From Histomonas meleagridis (taxonomy: Eukaryota > Parabasalia > Tritrichomonadida > Dientamoebidae), in the NCBI GenBank assembly GCA_020186115.1, contig WSYJ01000134.1, positions 62,001-126,000 of the forward strand: a stretch of DNA of 64,000 bases, given 5' to 3'. Below, in pieces: positions 10,322 through 20,547 of the stretch. Below the pieces are notes generated by a model. That model ran no database searches, was not told the DNA's origin, and was given only the letters and a program-made list of their open reading frames with translations. The number at the start of each line of letters is the position of its first letter. The stretch's first letter is position 1. The translations under genes were made by a program, and so were the position numbers.

Positions 10322-13200
10322 ATCTTCTTAGTTTATTTAAATTATATAATAAACAACTTTTAAATGCATCAGATAAAGGTTACGCAGAAACTGTACAATT
10401 ACTTATTAATCAACGTGGAATTAATGTTAATCAACAAGACATTGTTATCTATTGTATCATTGTGATTTAATTGATCAATCAAAGTTTATTTGATTTGTTT
10501 GAAACAGCACTTCATAAAGCATCTAGAAATAATCATTTTGAAATCGTTAAAATACTTCTTGGAAAAAATGGAATTGATGTTAATGCTAAAGATATTTGTG
10601 TGTTTTATTTGATATTTATTTTAATAATTTGATATTTCAAAAATAATATTTGGAAATTATTTTAATTATTTAATACAGCGCTTATATGGGCATCTAAAAA
10701 AGGTAATACTAAAATAGTTCAATTACTTCTCAAACAAAAAGGAATTGATATTAATGCTAAAGATATTTATTTGTTATATATTATATTTGTTTTAGTAATT
10801 TAATTTTTCTAAATAATATTTGGAAATTATTTAAATTATCTAGAACAGCACTTATTGAAGCATCTTCACGAGGTTATATAGAAATAGTTAAATTACTTCT
10901 TGAACAAAAAGGAATTGATGTTAAAGTTAAAGATATTTATTTGTTTTATTTAAAATTTATTTTAATATTTTGATATTTCAATATAATATTTGGAATTTAT
11001 TTTATTTATTTTATACAGCACTTAATGAAGCAACATCAATAGGTCATATAAAAATAGTTAAATTACTTATTGAACAAAAAGGAATTGATATTAATGATAA
11101 AAATGATATATATTATTATAATTTTATATTTTAAAATAATATTTGGAAATTATTTAAATTATTTGATACAGCACTTATTTGGGCGTCTTATAAAGGTCAT
11201 ACAGATATAGTCAAATTACTTCTTGAACAAGAAGGAATTGATATTAATGCTAAAAATGATATATATTATTATAATTTTATATTTCAAAATAATATTTGGA
11301 AATTATTTAAATTATTTAATACAGCACTTATTGAAGCATCTAAAAAAGGTCAAACAGAAATAGTTAAATTACTTTTTGGGAAAAATGGACTTGATGTTAA
11401 TGTTAAAAATTATATTCAATTTCTTATTTCAATATTAAAAAAATGTATTTAAAAATTATTTAGATTATTTAAAACAGTACTTATGTATGCATCTGAAAAT
11501 GGTTATACAGAAATAGTTAAATTACTTCTTGAACGAAAAGGAATTGATATTAATGCTCAAGACATTCATTTATTTTGATTAAATTTTATATAAATAATTT
11601 TATATTTCAATATAATATTTGGAAATTATTTAAATTATTTAGAACAGCACTGATGTATGCATCTTTGAATTGTAATACAGAAATGGTTAAAATACTTCTT
11701 GAGCAAGAAGGAATTGATATTAATGCTAAAGATATTTATTTGTTTTATTTAAGATTTATTTTAATAATTTGATATTTCAAAATAATATTTGGAAATTATT
11801 TAAATTATTTGAAACAGCACTTATGAAAGCATCTGAAGAAGGTCATACAATTATAGTTAATTTACTTCTTGAACAAGAAGAAATTGATATTAATGCTAAA
11901 GATATTTATTTGTTTTATTTAAGATTTATTTTAATAATTTGATATTTCAAAATAATATTTGGAAATTATTTAAATTATTTAGTACAGCACTTATTTTAGC
12001 GTCTAAAAATGGTCATACAATTATAGTTAAATTACTTCTTGAAAAAAAAGGAATCAATATTAACGCTAAAAATATTTGTTTGTTTTATTTAAAATTTATT
12101 TTAATAATTTAGTATTTCAAAATAATATTTGGAAATTATTTTAATTATTTAATACAGCACTTATGATTGCATCTGAAGAAGGTTGTACGGAAATAGTTAA
12201 ATTACTTCTTGAACAAGAAGGAATTGATATTAATACAAAAAATAATATTAATTTTAATAATATGATATTTAAAGTTAATATTCGGGAATTATTTAAATTA
12301 TTTAATACAGCACTTATTTTGGCATCTAAAAATTATACAGATATAGTAAAATTACTTCTTGAACAAAAAAAAATTGATACCAACATTAAAAATATTATAT
12401 ATTTAAAAAATTTGGTGTTTTGAGAAGGAATTTGGGATTTATTTAATTTGTTTGAAACAGTACTTATGCAAGCAACTTATGATGGTAATATAGAAATAGT
12501 AAAATTAATTCTTGAGCAAAAAAAAATTGATATTAACGATAAAAATATTATTTATTTAAAAAATTTAATCTTTTAAAATAATATCTGGAAATTACTTAAA
12601 GTATTTGATACAGTACTTATTATGGCAACTAAAAAAGGTCACACAAAAATATGTAAAATTCTTTTAAAGCAAAAAGGAATCAACATAAACTTAAAAAATG
12701 TTTAGTTGTTCTTTCTAAAGTATCTACCAATCATTTCATATTTCTATTGAAAACATGGGAATTATTGAATTCGTTTGAAACAGCACTTCTTATTGCATCT
12801 GAAAAAGGTCACAGTGATATAGTTAAATTACTTCTTGAACAAAAAGGAATTAATATAAACGAAAAAAATATTTGAATTTTGAAATTAAAGATTTTTTAAA
12901 CAGTTTAATGTTCCAAAAATTTAATCGGAATTTATTTTGTGAATTAGATACAGCACTTATGATTGCATCTTCAAATGATTATATATCAATCGTTAAATTA
13001 CTTCTTGAACAAAAAGAATATAATGTCAAAGCAAAAAATATTTTTTCACTTGCTTTAAAATAGTGTATATTCATCTTAATTTTAAATTCTTGTTTTGGAA
13101 TTTATGCAAACTATTTCATACAGCTCTTACATATGCAATTTCTAGACATCATTCTAAAATTGTTGAACTTCTTCAAAATCATCTAAATATTAATAAATAA
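10322..13200 (+). repeat. 18-unit ankyrin unit/spacer array with 170/153-bp period
   Basis: I count 18 ankyrin units after the first ORF. Each keeps about 31 codons open (TALxxAS-xx-G-x-x-x-IVKLLLEQ-xGIDINAKD) with normal ankyrin-type variation. Unit starts (ACAGC or a variant) are at about 10505, 10675, 10845, 11015, 11168, 11321, 11474, 11644, 11814, 11984, 12154, 12307, 12457, 12610, 12780, 12950 and 13120; the first unit begins near 10350. Intervals are 170 or 153 bp. The single 150 follows a unit that lost one codon. If the ankyrin period is 34 codons (102 nt), the spacers are 68 or 51 nt. Spacers carry stops and a conserved AATAATATTTGG. The last unit ends in a clean TAA at 13198-13200. 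I see no GT-AG consensus at fixed positions. Confidence 0.8.
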
Positions 13201-13493
13201 AACTATATTAATTCATGATGAATTATTCTTTCTAATTTCCTTCTCCAAAGAATTTTTCTTTACCCTTCGAAGGGTTTATTAATTCTTGATTTATCTAGGA
13301 AACAATTAGAGTTATTGTTTCTCATTTGTTTTTATTGAGTCAATAAAAGAAGCAAAAACATGTATGTTATGAACTTGTTTTAATAACGCTGGATAATAAT
13401 AAGTAAAATTAACCATTTTAACAAAAGCGTTCACGAAACATGTTGAAATATCTTAAAATTAAAACTATCAAATTATCAATTTTGAAATTCTTT

Positions 13494-13533
<40 letters not shown>

Positions 13534-14557
13534 GGTTGATCAGAAAGATCTAGGTCAAAAACACTTGGTATAGTAGAAACAAACAATATTTTGAGTTATT
13601 CAATTTAACAAAATTTTATATTATTAAAATTCAATGAGTCTGCACGAACGATATTAAAATTATTAAAATTTTTTGAAATTAAAAGCATTCGGTTCGCACT
13701 TGATTTAGTGTTTTGATAGTAGATCAAATTAATTTGATAGTAGATCAATTGATAAAGATTTTTAAATCCAATTATTCATAAATCTTTTGAATACGTTATT
13801 TATGATGTCTCCTAATAAATAATTTAATAAATGGAAATATAAAAATATGGCTGATCAACAACATTGGGTATGCTTGATCAAGTCAAGATATCTTGAGATG
13901 AACAACACAATTTCTTCAACATAGCAATAACTTTTTATGTAACCAAACGGTTTTCGATCAATGAATTCTTCCATCGTTAATTTTTATTATTATTTCGAAT
14001 TGACTTAATTAAATTTTTAACAATTGAATTTACCCAAGCCTATTGATCTTGATTATTCTAGATTATCATAACTATGGTGACTTCTATTATCTTTAGTCAC
14101 AATTCATTACTCATGTGAAATTTTATAGTTACTTGTAAATATTTAAATATCAAGATTATTAAATGGAATTTCATTTTCCAATGGATAGTAAAATATATAA
14201 AATTTATCAAATTTTATCAAGCTCAAAAAATATGACAATATTAACAACAGGTTATCTTCCTTAAAATTTACTAACAAAACTATTTCATGATTAAAGAACT
14301 GAAAAAAGTAACAATTGGTTTTATATCAAGCCTCCCTTTTTGTAATTTTTTTCATAGAGAGAAAAACCAAAAATTGTACGTTAAAGACTGTATGCGTCAC
14401 TTTTCAATAAAGTGGTAAAACCACATGAAGACGATTGATTGAGAGAGTCAAATTGCCACTTTTTGAAAAATATTCGTGTAAATCATTCAAATTGCTGACA
14501 TTCCCTCAAAACGTTCAGTGGTAACCTCCGCAAAAAAGTGACAATTACTATTGTTCG
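13201..14557 (+). other. Gene-free AT-rich spacer
   Basis: About 1.36 kb with no ORF I would call. It holds a TA microsatellite at 13497-13526. T-rich initiator-like strings (GTCACTTTTC near 14396, GCCACTTTTT near 14455) lie upstream of the ArfGAP gene and could be its promoter, although both are further away than usual. Confidence 0.5.
13497..13526. repeat. (TA)n microsatellite
   Basis: About 15 uninterrupted TA dinucleotides. Confidence 0.95.
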
Positions 14558-15874
14558 ATGTCAAGACCAACAAAAGAAGCCTTACAGCTAGTTACAAGCT
14601 TAATGTCCCTCCCTGAAAACTCCATTTGTGCTGATTGTCAAAAAAAGGTTGCAAAATGGGCATCATCAACACTCGGTATTTTCATCTGCATTGATTGCAG
14701 TGGAATCCATCGTTCCCTTGGAACTCATATTTCCTTTGTGCGTTCATGTACATTGGATTCATGGACTCCTGAGCAAGCACGTCTTATGCGTCGTGTTGGT
14801 AACAAAGTTGCAAATGAATATTGGGAAGCAAATCTCCCTCCTGACTTTATGCGTCCATCACCATCAGATAGGTATGGAATGGAATGCTTCATTCGTGCAA
14901 AGTATGTCGAAAGAAGATGGGCCGCTCCAGGAGAACCTCCAAGTTCAGTGAATTACAAGAAAACATTATCACCTGCTCGTTCTACTGGAAACATTTATGA
15001 GGGATACTTTGTACATAATCCTGTTCAACAACAGCAACCTCAACATCATTACGTAATGCCTCAACATCATAGCAAATTTGCAAAAACAGAAAATACACAC
15101 TCTGCAAGCCAGCAAACTGGACTTAATCTCCAAGATTTTATGAGCCAACTTAATCCAACATCTGATGAAAACACCAATCAGCAAGAAACTTTTTCATTTA
15201 CCGATGCTGAATCAGTTGAATCTAATAGCGATAGCCAAGGCACTGTCGAACCTACACCAACTGAAAACAGTTCATTTTCATTTATCAATGAGGAAAAGAC
15301 TGTGAAAGAACCTGTTAAAGTTACTCCAAAGCCAGTGGTAGTCAACAAGGCGCCATCAAATAAGGTTTATCAATCAAACCCACAATCAGAGCCAAATTTA
15401 ATTCCAGCATCAACCACAGCTTCCGAAATTATGAAAGGACAAATCAAATGTGTTGGCAATAAGAAGCAAAGGCTATTTAACAAAAAGCCGAAAGGAGTTG
15501 CTCGTTTCATGAAAAAGCCATCAAGCGAAAGTCCTGATGTCGAACAAAGGGGCGCCCCAGAAACCGTTACTCAACCGACCGTATCGTCGCCGCAACCACA
15601 ACCGTTAACGTCTTTCCAACCGTCACCTAGTGAACCGATACAATCTCCTTCAACTCCTTATCAAACACAAACACCTTATGAACCAACGCAAGCAAACTAT
15701 GGCCAAACACAAGCAAACTATGGCCAAACACAAAATTACTTTGACCAAGCGCAAAACGAGCAGTCATCATTTGGAAGTGCAGCTCCACAAAGCGAACAGC
15801 CCCCTCAGAAGCCTTCATATCACTTCTTTAATGTACCAAATCCATTTGCTCATAAAGAACAAGCAAACAATTAA
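14558..15874 (+). CDS. ArfGAP domain protein (SMAP/AGFG-like)
   Basis: 438 residues. Residues about 8-130 are a complete ArfGAP zinc-finger domain. The CxxCx16CxxC finger is visible (CADCQ ... CIDCSGIHR), with the catalytic arginine in GIHRSLGTHISFVRS and the downstream LDSWTPEQ and GNKVANEYWEANLP motifs. The remainder is low-complexity (Gln, Pro, Ser, Thr) and presumably disordered. It includes two FSF-acidic motifs (FSFTDAES, FSFINEEK) and a tandem YGQTQAN repeat near the C-terminus. It should stimulate GTP hydrolysis on Arf GTPases at Golgi or endosomal membranes, with the tail recruiting coat or adaptor proteins. The domain order (N-terminal ArfGAP, long tail) is closest to SMAP/AGFG types. 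I cannot assign a subfamily. Confidence 0.9.
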   Translation: MSRPTKEALQLVTSLMSLPENSICADCQKKVAKWASSTLGIFICIDCSGIHRSLGTHISFVRSCTLDSWTPEQARLMRRVGNKVANEYWEANLPPDFMRPSPSDRYGMECFIRAKYVERRWAAPGEPPSSVNYKKTLSPARSTGNIYEGYFVHNPVQQQQPQHHYVMPQHHSKFAKTENTHSASQQTGLNLQDFMSQLNPTSDENTNQQETFSFTDAESVESNSDSQGTVEPTPTENSSFSFINEEKTVKEPVKVTPKPVVVNKAPSNKVYQSNPQSEPNLIPASTTASEIMKGQIKCVGNKKQRLFNKKPKGVARFMKKPSSESPDVEQRGAPETVTQPTVSSPQPQPLTSFQPSPSEPIQSPSTPYQTQTPYEPTQANYGQTQANYGQTQNYFDQAQNEQSSFGSAAPQSEQPPQKPSYHFFNVPNPFAHKEQANN

Positions 15875-16092
15875 CTTTCAAATTTATGTGTTTATTATAA
15901 ACATATCTTGATTCTGAACATTTAATTTTATAAAATAAAAATTCTATTTTTAATTATTGACTTTTTTTTTTTTTTTTAAATTTAATTACAATTAGTCGTT
16001 TAAAACATGAAATGGCTTCTCGTGTTTAGTTGTAGACCAATTCACATATTTATTGAACAGATTTCAAAAGCATCATCAGAACTTGCATTTAC

Positions 16093-16520
16093 TTGCACAT
16101 GTTAAAAATGATTTTCTTTATTAATCTTGACCTGAAAATTAAAAAAAATTCAAATCAATCAAGATGGATTGACTTTATTGATACACTTTCAATTTATTCA
16201 GCAGTAATAATTGTTGCTATAGTAAAAGCGCAAACAAATTATGTTCAACAGAAGAGTTATATAGAAATAAATCAATTAAATGTAATTAGGATAGGTGAAG
16301 AAATGCAAATTATGAATACAATTTATATGTAGGGATGTTTCTCTAAAAATGGTGTTAGAGTTGCAGCTGATGGAATGAATATAACAGGTCATTCATTTAA
16401 AGATTGATGCATAACAAGAAAATTCACATGTGAAAGTGTTCCTGTTGAAGTAAAATAAAAAAAAAAACCATTTGTTTTACATGTAGGAGGAACCATACAT
16501 ATGACACACGAATTAATTTT
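16093..16520 (+). pseudogene. Relic of a plasma-membrane-type Ca2+-ATPase (P2B)
   Basis: The 79-codon frame 16093-16332 contains a hydrophobic segment followed by YVQQKSYIEINQLN and a VIRIGEEMQI stretch. This corresponds to the M2 helix and start of the actuator domain of PMCA-type pumps (their KEKQF..L and V.R.G...QI region). Beyond the stop the same homology continues with in-frame stops: DGMNITGHSFKD, then CESVPVEVK, then KPFVLHVGGTI, matching the DG..I.G..LK.DES..TGES.P..K and KPFL.GGT blocks. The catalytic TGES glycine and acidic residues are damaged and the rest of the pump is absent. It is a dead fragment, not a gene. Confidence 0.6.
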
Positions 16521-16624
16521 ATTTTATTTTTTTAAATAAGCAACCGACTGTTTGAAACGACATTATTTTGTTTAGTATATGACAATTATTAACGAAATCT
16601 ATTTTATTAATTTTTATAACTGAT

Positions 16625-17776
16625 TTACAACTGAATCGCTGTAGCTATCGCAGCAATAAATCCTTGTATCGGAGAAATAGGGAATCGTAACTCCAATGCA
16701 AATGATCCGTCCTTATTCTTAAAGAAGTTACATATATCTTTCCTGTAATTAGACTCATGGAAAATGGACAAATTGGTCGGGCAGCTGACGGGGAACTTCC
16801 CGTCGAACGTTAAGTCGTAACTCTTTCCGTTTTTCATTGGCATCCGCGTCTTTAAGTGTATTGCCTCCTTCGAAAGCTGGCTAAGTCTGTACATGAGTCC
16901 GGATGATTCGCCAAATTTAATCGGAAGCATTCGACTTCGTCCTTCAATCTTCTTGAGGGCAGGGATAATGAATTCGAAGTTTTTAGGGACTGAATCATTC
17001 GCCACATTCGTAAAGACTGCTGCTGCTGCTTCGTTGGTTCCTTGATCTGTATCAACACCAACATAAAATGTGGAATGTGTGGTAATAGATGAGCGACCAA
17101 TGGGCTTGTCGCCTTGGTAAAGCTGTAGTTTTGGTTTCTCGTGTGGATCTTGAATAATGGCGGTTAATATATTATTACGAGTTGGAGGAACATATAACTT
17201 AAATATGGTTTGAGGCCCATTTTCGTCAACGGAAATTTCAAAGATAACATTGAGTGATGGTGGAATTGGCATAATAAGATAATCATCAGATTTTGTGATG
17301 GTTGAAATGGCATCTTGGTTTTCTTTGCTAACAAATATAGGAGCCTGTAGAGGTTGCAATTCATCTTTAACTAATTTTTGTGGAGTTGATTCAGGAGATT
17401 TAGCAACTTTGACCACAACTTTAGTATCTTGTGATTTAGGTGTTTGATTAACATCTGGTGTATTTTCTTGCTTTTGACGTTTGCGAATTTTTGGTTCTAA
17501 TAAAGGGTCTTGAGTCTTTTTGATAATAGTTTTATTAAGAAGACGCGGTCCAGGGCTTCCATTCTTTTTGGAATTTCCAGTAGGTGTAAGTGTTGGAGAA
17601 GCTTTGCCTCCTTGTTGTAGTGAAGCAGAAGGTCGTAAGGCTTGTTTGATACGTGGGATTGCAAGATGTAATGGTTTTATTTCTGAAGTATTCATAGAAG
17701 GATCCATTAACGTGAAAATGCTATGGAAAGCAGAACAATAATCTTCTAAAAATGGTTCAATTTGTGTTTTGCTCAT
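16625..17776 (-). CDS. Tubby-like protein
   Basis: 383 residues from ATG 17776 (MSKTQIEPF). An in-frame upstream ATG at 17869 would precede the TCACTTTTT initiator at 17819-17827, so it is unlikely to be used. Residues about 1-60 are helical, about 60-185 are disordered and basic or Pro-rich, and about 190-383 look like a C-terminal tubby domain. The evidence is a beta-rich series, then KSYDLTFDGKFPVSCPTNLSIF (the Y.LNF.GRV...S.KNFQI block), and the final hydrophobic helix (PISPIQGFIAAIATAIQL, matching the P.S.LQAFAIALS helix). Tubby domains bind phosphoinositides and often act in membrane or ciliary traffic. The family call rests on the C-terminal pattern only. The 3' half is clearly more GC-rich than the surroundings. 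Confidence 0.65.
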   Translation of the reverse strand: MSKTQIEPFLEDYCSAFHSIFTLMDPSMNTSEIKPLHLAIPRIKQALRPSASLQQGGKASPTLTPTGNSKKNGSPGPRLLNKTIIKKTQDPLLEPKIRKRQKQENTPDVNQTPKSQDTKVVVKVAKSPESTPQKLVKDELQPLQAPIFVSKENQDAISTITKSDDYLIMPIPPSLNVIFEISVDENGPQTIFKLYVPPTRNNILTAIIQDPHEKPKLQLYQGDKPIGRSSITTHSTFYVGVDTDQGTNEAAAAVFTNVANDSVPKNFEFIIPALKKIEGRSRMLPIKFGESSGLMYRLSQLSKEAIHLKTRMPMKNGKSYDLTFDGKFPVSCPTNLSIFHESNYRKDICNFFKNKDGSFALELRFPISPIQGFIAAIATAIQL

Positions 17777-17818
17777 CCTATTTTTTGAAATAACGTTTTT
17801 TATGTGAAACTTATGACA

Positions 17819-17827
17819 AAAAGTGAC
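17819..17827 (-). promoter_or_regulatory. Initiator of the tubby-like gene
   Basis: TCACTTTTT on the minus strand, about 45 nt upstream of ATG 17776. It decides the start codon, because the alternative ATG at 17869 lies upstream of it. Confidence 0.5.
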
Positions 17828-18034
17828 GATGTTTTGGAAAATTTCCTCAATAAAAAAATTATACTTCAATCATTTTCAGTAAAAACATTAATGTCACTCG
17901 CAATAAAATTATTACCTGCAGAATTTTGTTATGTGTGATAATGCATTATAATTACAATTTTTAAAATTTCATGAAATACAATGTTTACATCATCAAAATT
18001 CAAAAAAGTAACATGGTGAAAGCAAAATATTTAT

Positions 18035-19246
18035 TTATATGCCTGTCCTAAATTCATAATTTCCGGCCTGAGTTACATATTTCACGCCTTTAAATACATT
18101 ATAATTCGCATTTTCTATATCCAACCTATCAATCCTAAAACCGGACAGAGTATATCCGATTGTGAAAAATTTGGCTCTGATAACAGGAAATCTTGATCCG
18201 AGATCGAATCCTTGTTCTGTTGATGCACTTCCTCTAAGTACAACAGGGTTTTTGTCAGGTATAAGTCCAATTGTCCAAACTACTTCTCGTGTTATTCCTT
18301 CATATATTGCACGACCAGATGGAACAGAAAGTGCTGGCGAAAGTACGCCTTCTGGAAGTTCGAAACGAATCTCAACATCTTCTAGTTGTCTAGGAACTGT
18401 AGCATCGGCTTTGACTACGATTTCAAATGCAACACTTCCTTTCGTCCATGTAAATCTTGGGGCAACCCAAAGGGGAACGTTTACCTGGGGAGCCGTTTGT
18501 TTGTATTTCATCAAAGTAAATGAACCTTCAGGAGGAACAAATGGTATTACTTTAGCTTCACTTGATTCAATCTGAACACTTCTGTGAAATGTGACATCTT
18601 CATAATGTGATGATGGAGTAAGAATTATCTTACAGAAAGGACTATCAGAAAGATGACAAATGGCTTCAACGGAACCTCTTATATAACAGAACTCCATCCT
18701 TCCAAGATGGTTGACAGAAATATCAACATTTTCTAAAATGTCAAGTAAAACTTCATTTTGAGACCTTTTGATTCCAACAGATCGCCATGGCCTGTTGAGG
18801 TCTAATTGAAGTCGGTTGCCTTTAGAATAATCGGTAGGTGGTCTTGTAAGCAATGTAAAAATTGTATTATTTTCGTCTAAAAAAGGAAATCCATAGTCGA
18901 TTGCATAATCAAGTATTTGATATACTGTAGGATATTCGGACTTAACTGAGTTTTCTGTGGCTCCTTCTTTTAATAATGATGATAAAAGTTTACCTATATG
19001 ATTTAAAAGACTAATAGAAAACAATGCGAATTCATCTCCTTCACAAACACCAACAATCCAAAGTTCGCGTTCATGGTGAAGAATTACTGTTAATTCGCCA
19101 TTCGGAATAATCCCAGGTGGTTCTTGATTTTGATCTCTGATTGCAAGACAAGCGGTATCTATTACTGATCTATTAATCTTTTCTCTATATTGTTTTTCGA
19201 TTAAAATTGTTGCATCCTTGTTAAGAACAAAAACAGCAGAGAGCAT
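18035..19246 (-). CDS. AP-3 adaptor complex mu subunit
   Basis: 403 residues, near the usual length of medium adaptin chains. The N-terminal longin domain (MLSAVFVLNKDATILIEKQYR..., about 1-140) is followed by a linker and a mu-homology domain from about 160. RPWRSVGIKRSQNEVLLDI and FCYIRGSVEAICHLSDSP are the typical mu3-type start of this domain. VTFHRSVQIESSEAKVIPFVPPEGSFTLMKY and the C-terminal YVTQAGNYEFRTGI-type end match AP-3 mu better than AP-1/AP-2 mu, which carry a longer basic PIP2 patch and a C-terminal RC. It should recognise YxxPhi cargo signals in Golgi or endosome to lysosome sorting. It lies head-to-head (142 bp) with the tubby-like gene at 19389, and the other tubby-like gene follows on the same strand. 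Confidence 0.88.
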   Translation of the reverse strand: MLSAVFVLNKDATILIEKQYREKINRSVIDTACLAIRDQNQEPPGIIPNGELTVILHHERELWIVGVCEGDEFALFSISLLNHIGKLLSSLLKEGATENSVKSEYPTVYQILDYAIDYGFPFLDENNTIFTLLTRPPTDYSKGNRLQLDLNRPWRSVGIKRSQNEVLLDILENVDISVNHLGRMEFCYIRGSVEAICHLSDSPFCKIILTPSSHYEDVTFHRSVQIESSEAKVIPFVPPEGSFTLMKYKQTAPQVNVPLWVAPRFTWTKGSVAFEIVVKADATVPRQLEDVEIRFELPEGVLSPALSVPSGRAIYEGITREVVWTIGLIPDKNPVVLRGSASTEQGFDLGSRFPVIRAKFFTIGYTLSGFRIDRLDIENANYNVFKGVKYVTQAGNYEFRTGI

Positions 19247-19388
19247 GTGTTATCCAAACACACTTTGCCAAATATTTACCAGAATGACGATGGTTTTCTT
19301 CTCAATAAAATAACGATAGGTTGATAACGTTTGAGTGCTATCGGCGCAGATCTGACACTGATCGTTATTGAAATAAAAATGGAATAAG

Positions 19389-20144
19389 ATGTTTGAACCA
19401 ATAAGTAATAATATCAGAATTGATCGAGCCAGGTTAAGATCAATCAAAGAATTGCAATATAGCAAACTCACACAGAATAAAAAACCAAAACCAAAAGAAA
19501 ATTGTTTTTCAGATTCTTCTGAAGCATTTAATTCTAATAACACAAATATCACATCTGCATTGCCACCCATGAATACATTTCAATGCACTAAAAAAAAGTC
19601 AACAAATATCCGTGGTTCTCATTTCAAATTTCATTTTATTCAAAATGGTCATATAATTTATTCAGCTAAATTTAAATCAAGCAACTCACGAAAATTTATT
19701 CCTATTGTTGAAGGTCAAAATGTCCATCTTAGATCTAATAATATAAAAAGTGCACTTCTTTTTACTAATAATATGTCTGATTATTCACTTCGCAAAAACA
19801 GTAAATTTGGCGAAGAGGTCCTTTCAATCCAATTTCGTAGGTATAAAGTACAAAATCCAAGATCATTAATTATTTACTTTTTTCAACAGTCAAATTCAAT
19901 TCCTTCCAAACTAATAAGCGCAAACCCACAATTTAATCCAATAAATGGGAAATATATAATAGATCTTGGAAAAGAAGCTTTACCTAGTCCAGTAAATTCA
20001 AGAATCGAAAATGAAAAGGATCATTCTTTATGGGCATATATAAGGAAAATCCAAAAGCACGTGATAGAAATTGAAGCCAGAAGTTGTATTGATAACATTA
20101 GCTTATTTGCAATTGTAATTGCTTCATTTTTATGTAAAAGCTAA
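19389..20144 (+). CDS. Small tubby-like protein
   Basis: 251 residues. Residues 1-75 are basic and Asn/Ser-rich. About 78-251 have the tubby-like order: HFKFHFIQNG and AKFKSSNSRKFIPI, then SALLFTNNMSDYSLRK, then EEVLSIQFRRY, then GKYIIDLGKEALPSPVNSRI (Y.L.F.G...S.KN), and a final hydrophobic helix (CIDNISLFAIVIASFL) matching the buried C-terminal tubby helix. Similarity is weaker than for 16625-17776, and the two are not recent duplicates. It is divergently oriented from AP-3 mu. The likely role, binding phosphoinositides or membranes, is inferred from the fold only. Confidence 0.55.
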   Translation: MFEPISNNIRIDRARLRSIKELQYSKLTQNKKPKPKENCFSDSSEAFNSNNTNITSALPPMNTFQCTKKKSTNIRGSHFKFHFIQNGHIIYSAKFKSSNSRKFIPIVEGQNVHLRSNNIKSALLFTNNMSDYSLRKNSKFGEEVLSIQFRRYKVQNPRSLIIYFFQQSNSIPSKLISANPQFNPINGKYIIDLGKEALPSPVNSRIENEKDHSLWAYIRKIQKHVIEIEARSCIDNISLFAIVIASFLCKS

Positions 20145-20270
20145 GAAAATTTATATTCTTGCTTTGACTTATCGGACTGATTATAAATAAAATACAGATT
20201 TAATTATTAAAATTTCATCTTGAAATAAAAAAAAATCACATTTTGGCACACTTGTAAAAATCAAAAAAAG

Positions 20271-20344
20271 AGCACCGGGAAGACTCGAACTTCCAACCTT
20301 GAGGTTATGAGCCTCACGAACTAAACCAATTGTTCCACGGTGCT
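20271..20344 (-). tRNA. tRNA-Met (CAT)
   Basis: A 74-nt cloverleaf. The acceptor stem is AGCACCG/CGGTGCT, the anticodon loop CTCATAA with a TGAGG/CCTCA stem, and the T-arm GGAAG-TTCGAGT-CTTCC. The first pair is A1-U72, as in eukaryotic initiator tRNAs, but the T-loop is of elongator type (TTCGA), so initiator or elongator identity is open. Confidence 0.92.
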
Positions 20345-20547
20345 TTACATTATCTTTAATTTATAATTTAACTTTATATTTAAATATACATTTTCTCAGA
20401 AATCTGAATTTGTGATAAATTGTTCACTGACAATTATAGTTCAATATGATAATTAAAAGAAATATTTCTTTTCGTCAAATATATATCAAGAACAACTAAT
20501 TTCACAATTTTTTGTGAAACATCTTTATGCCAAAAAAAAAAAATTAT
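20345..20547. other. Spacer between tRNA and reductase gene
   Basis: About 200 AT-rich bases between the 5' end of the tRNA and the 3' end of the reductase gene. No feature is seen. Confidence 0.4.

Noticed and set aside
10322-13200. Ordinary GT-AG introns between ankyrin units
   Set aside because: Spacer starts (ATTTATTTG, ATTGTTATC, ATTCATTTA, GATATATAT) have no fixed GT. The constant ACAG at the unit start encodes the Thr-Ala of the repeat and does not restore the frame if used as an acceptor with any GT seen.
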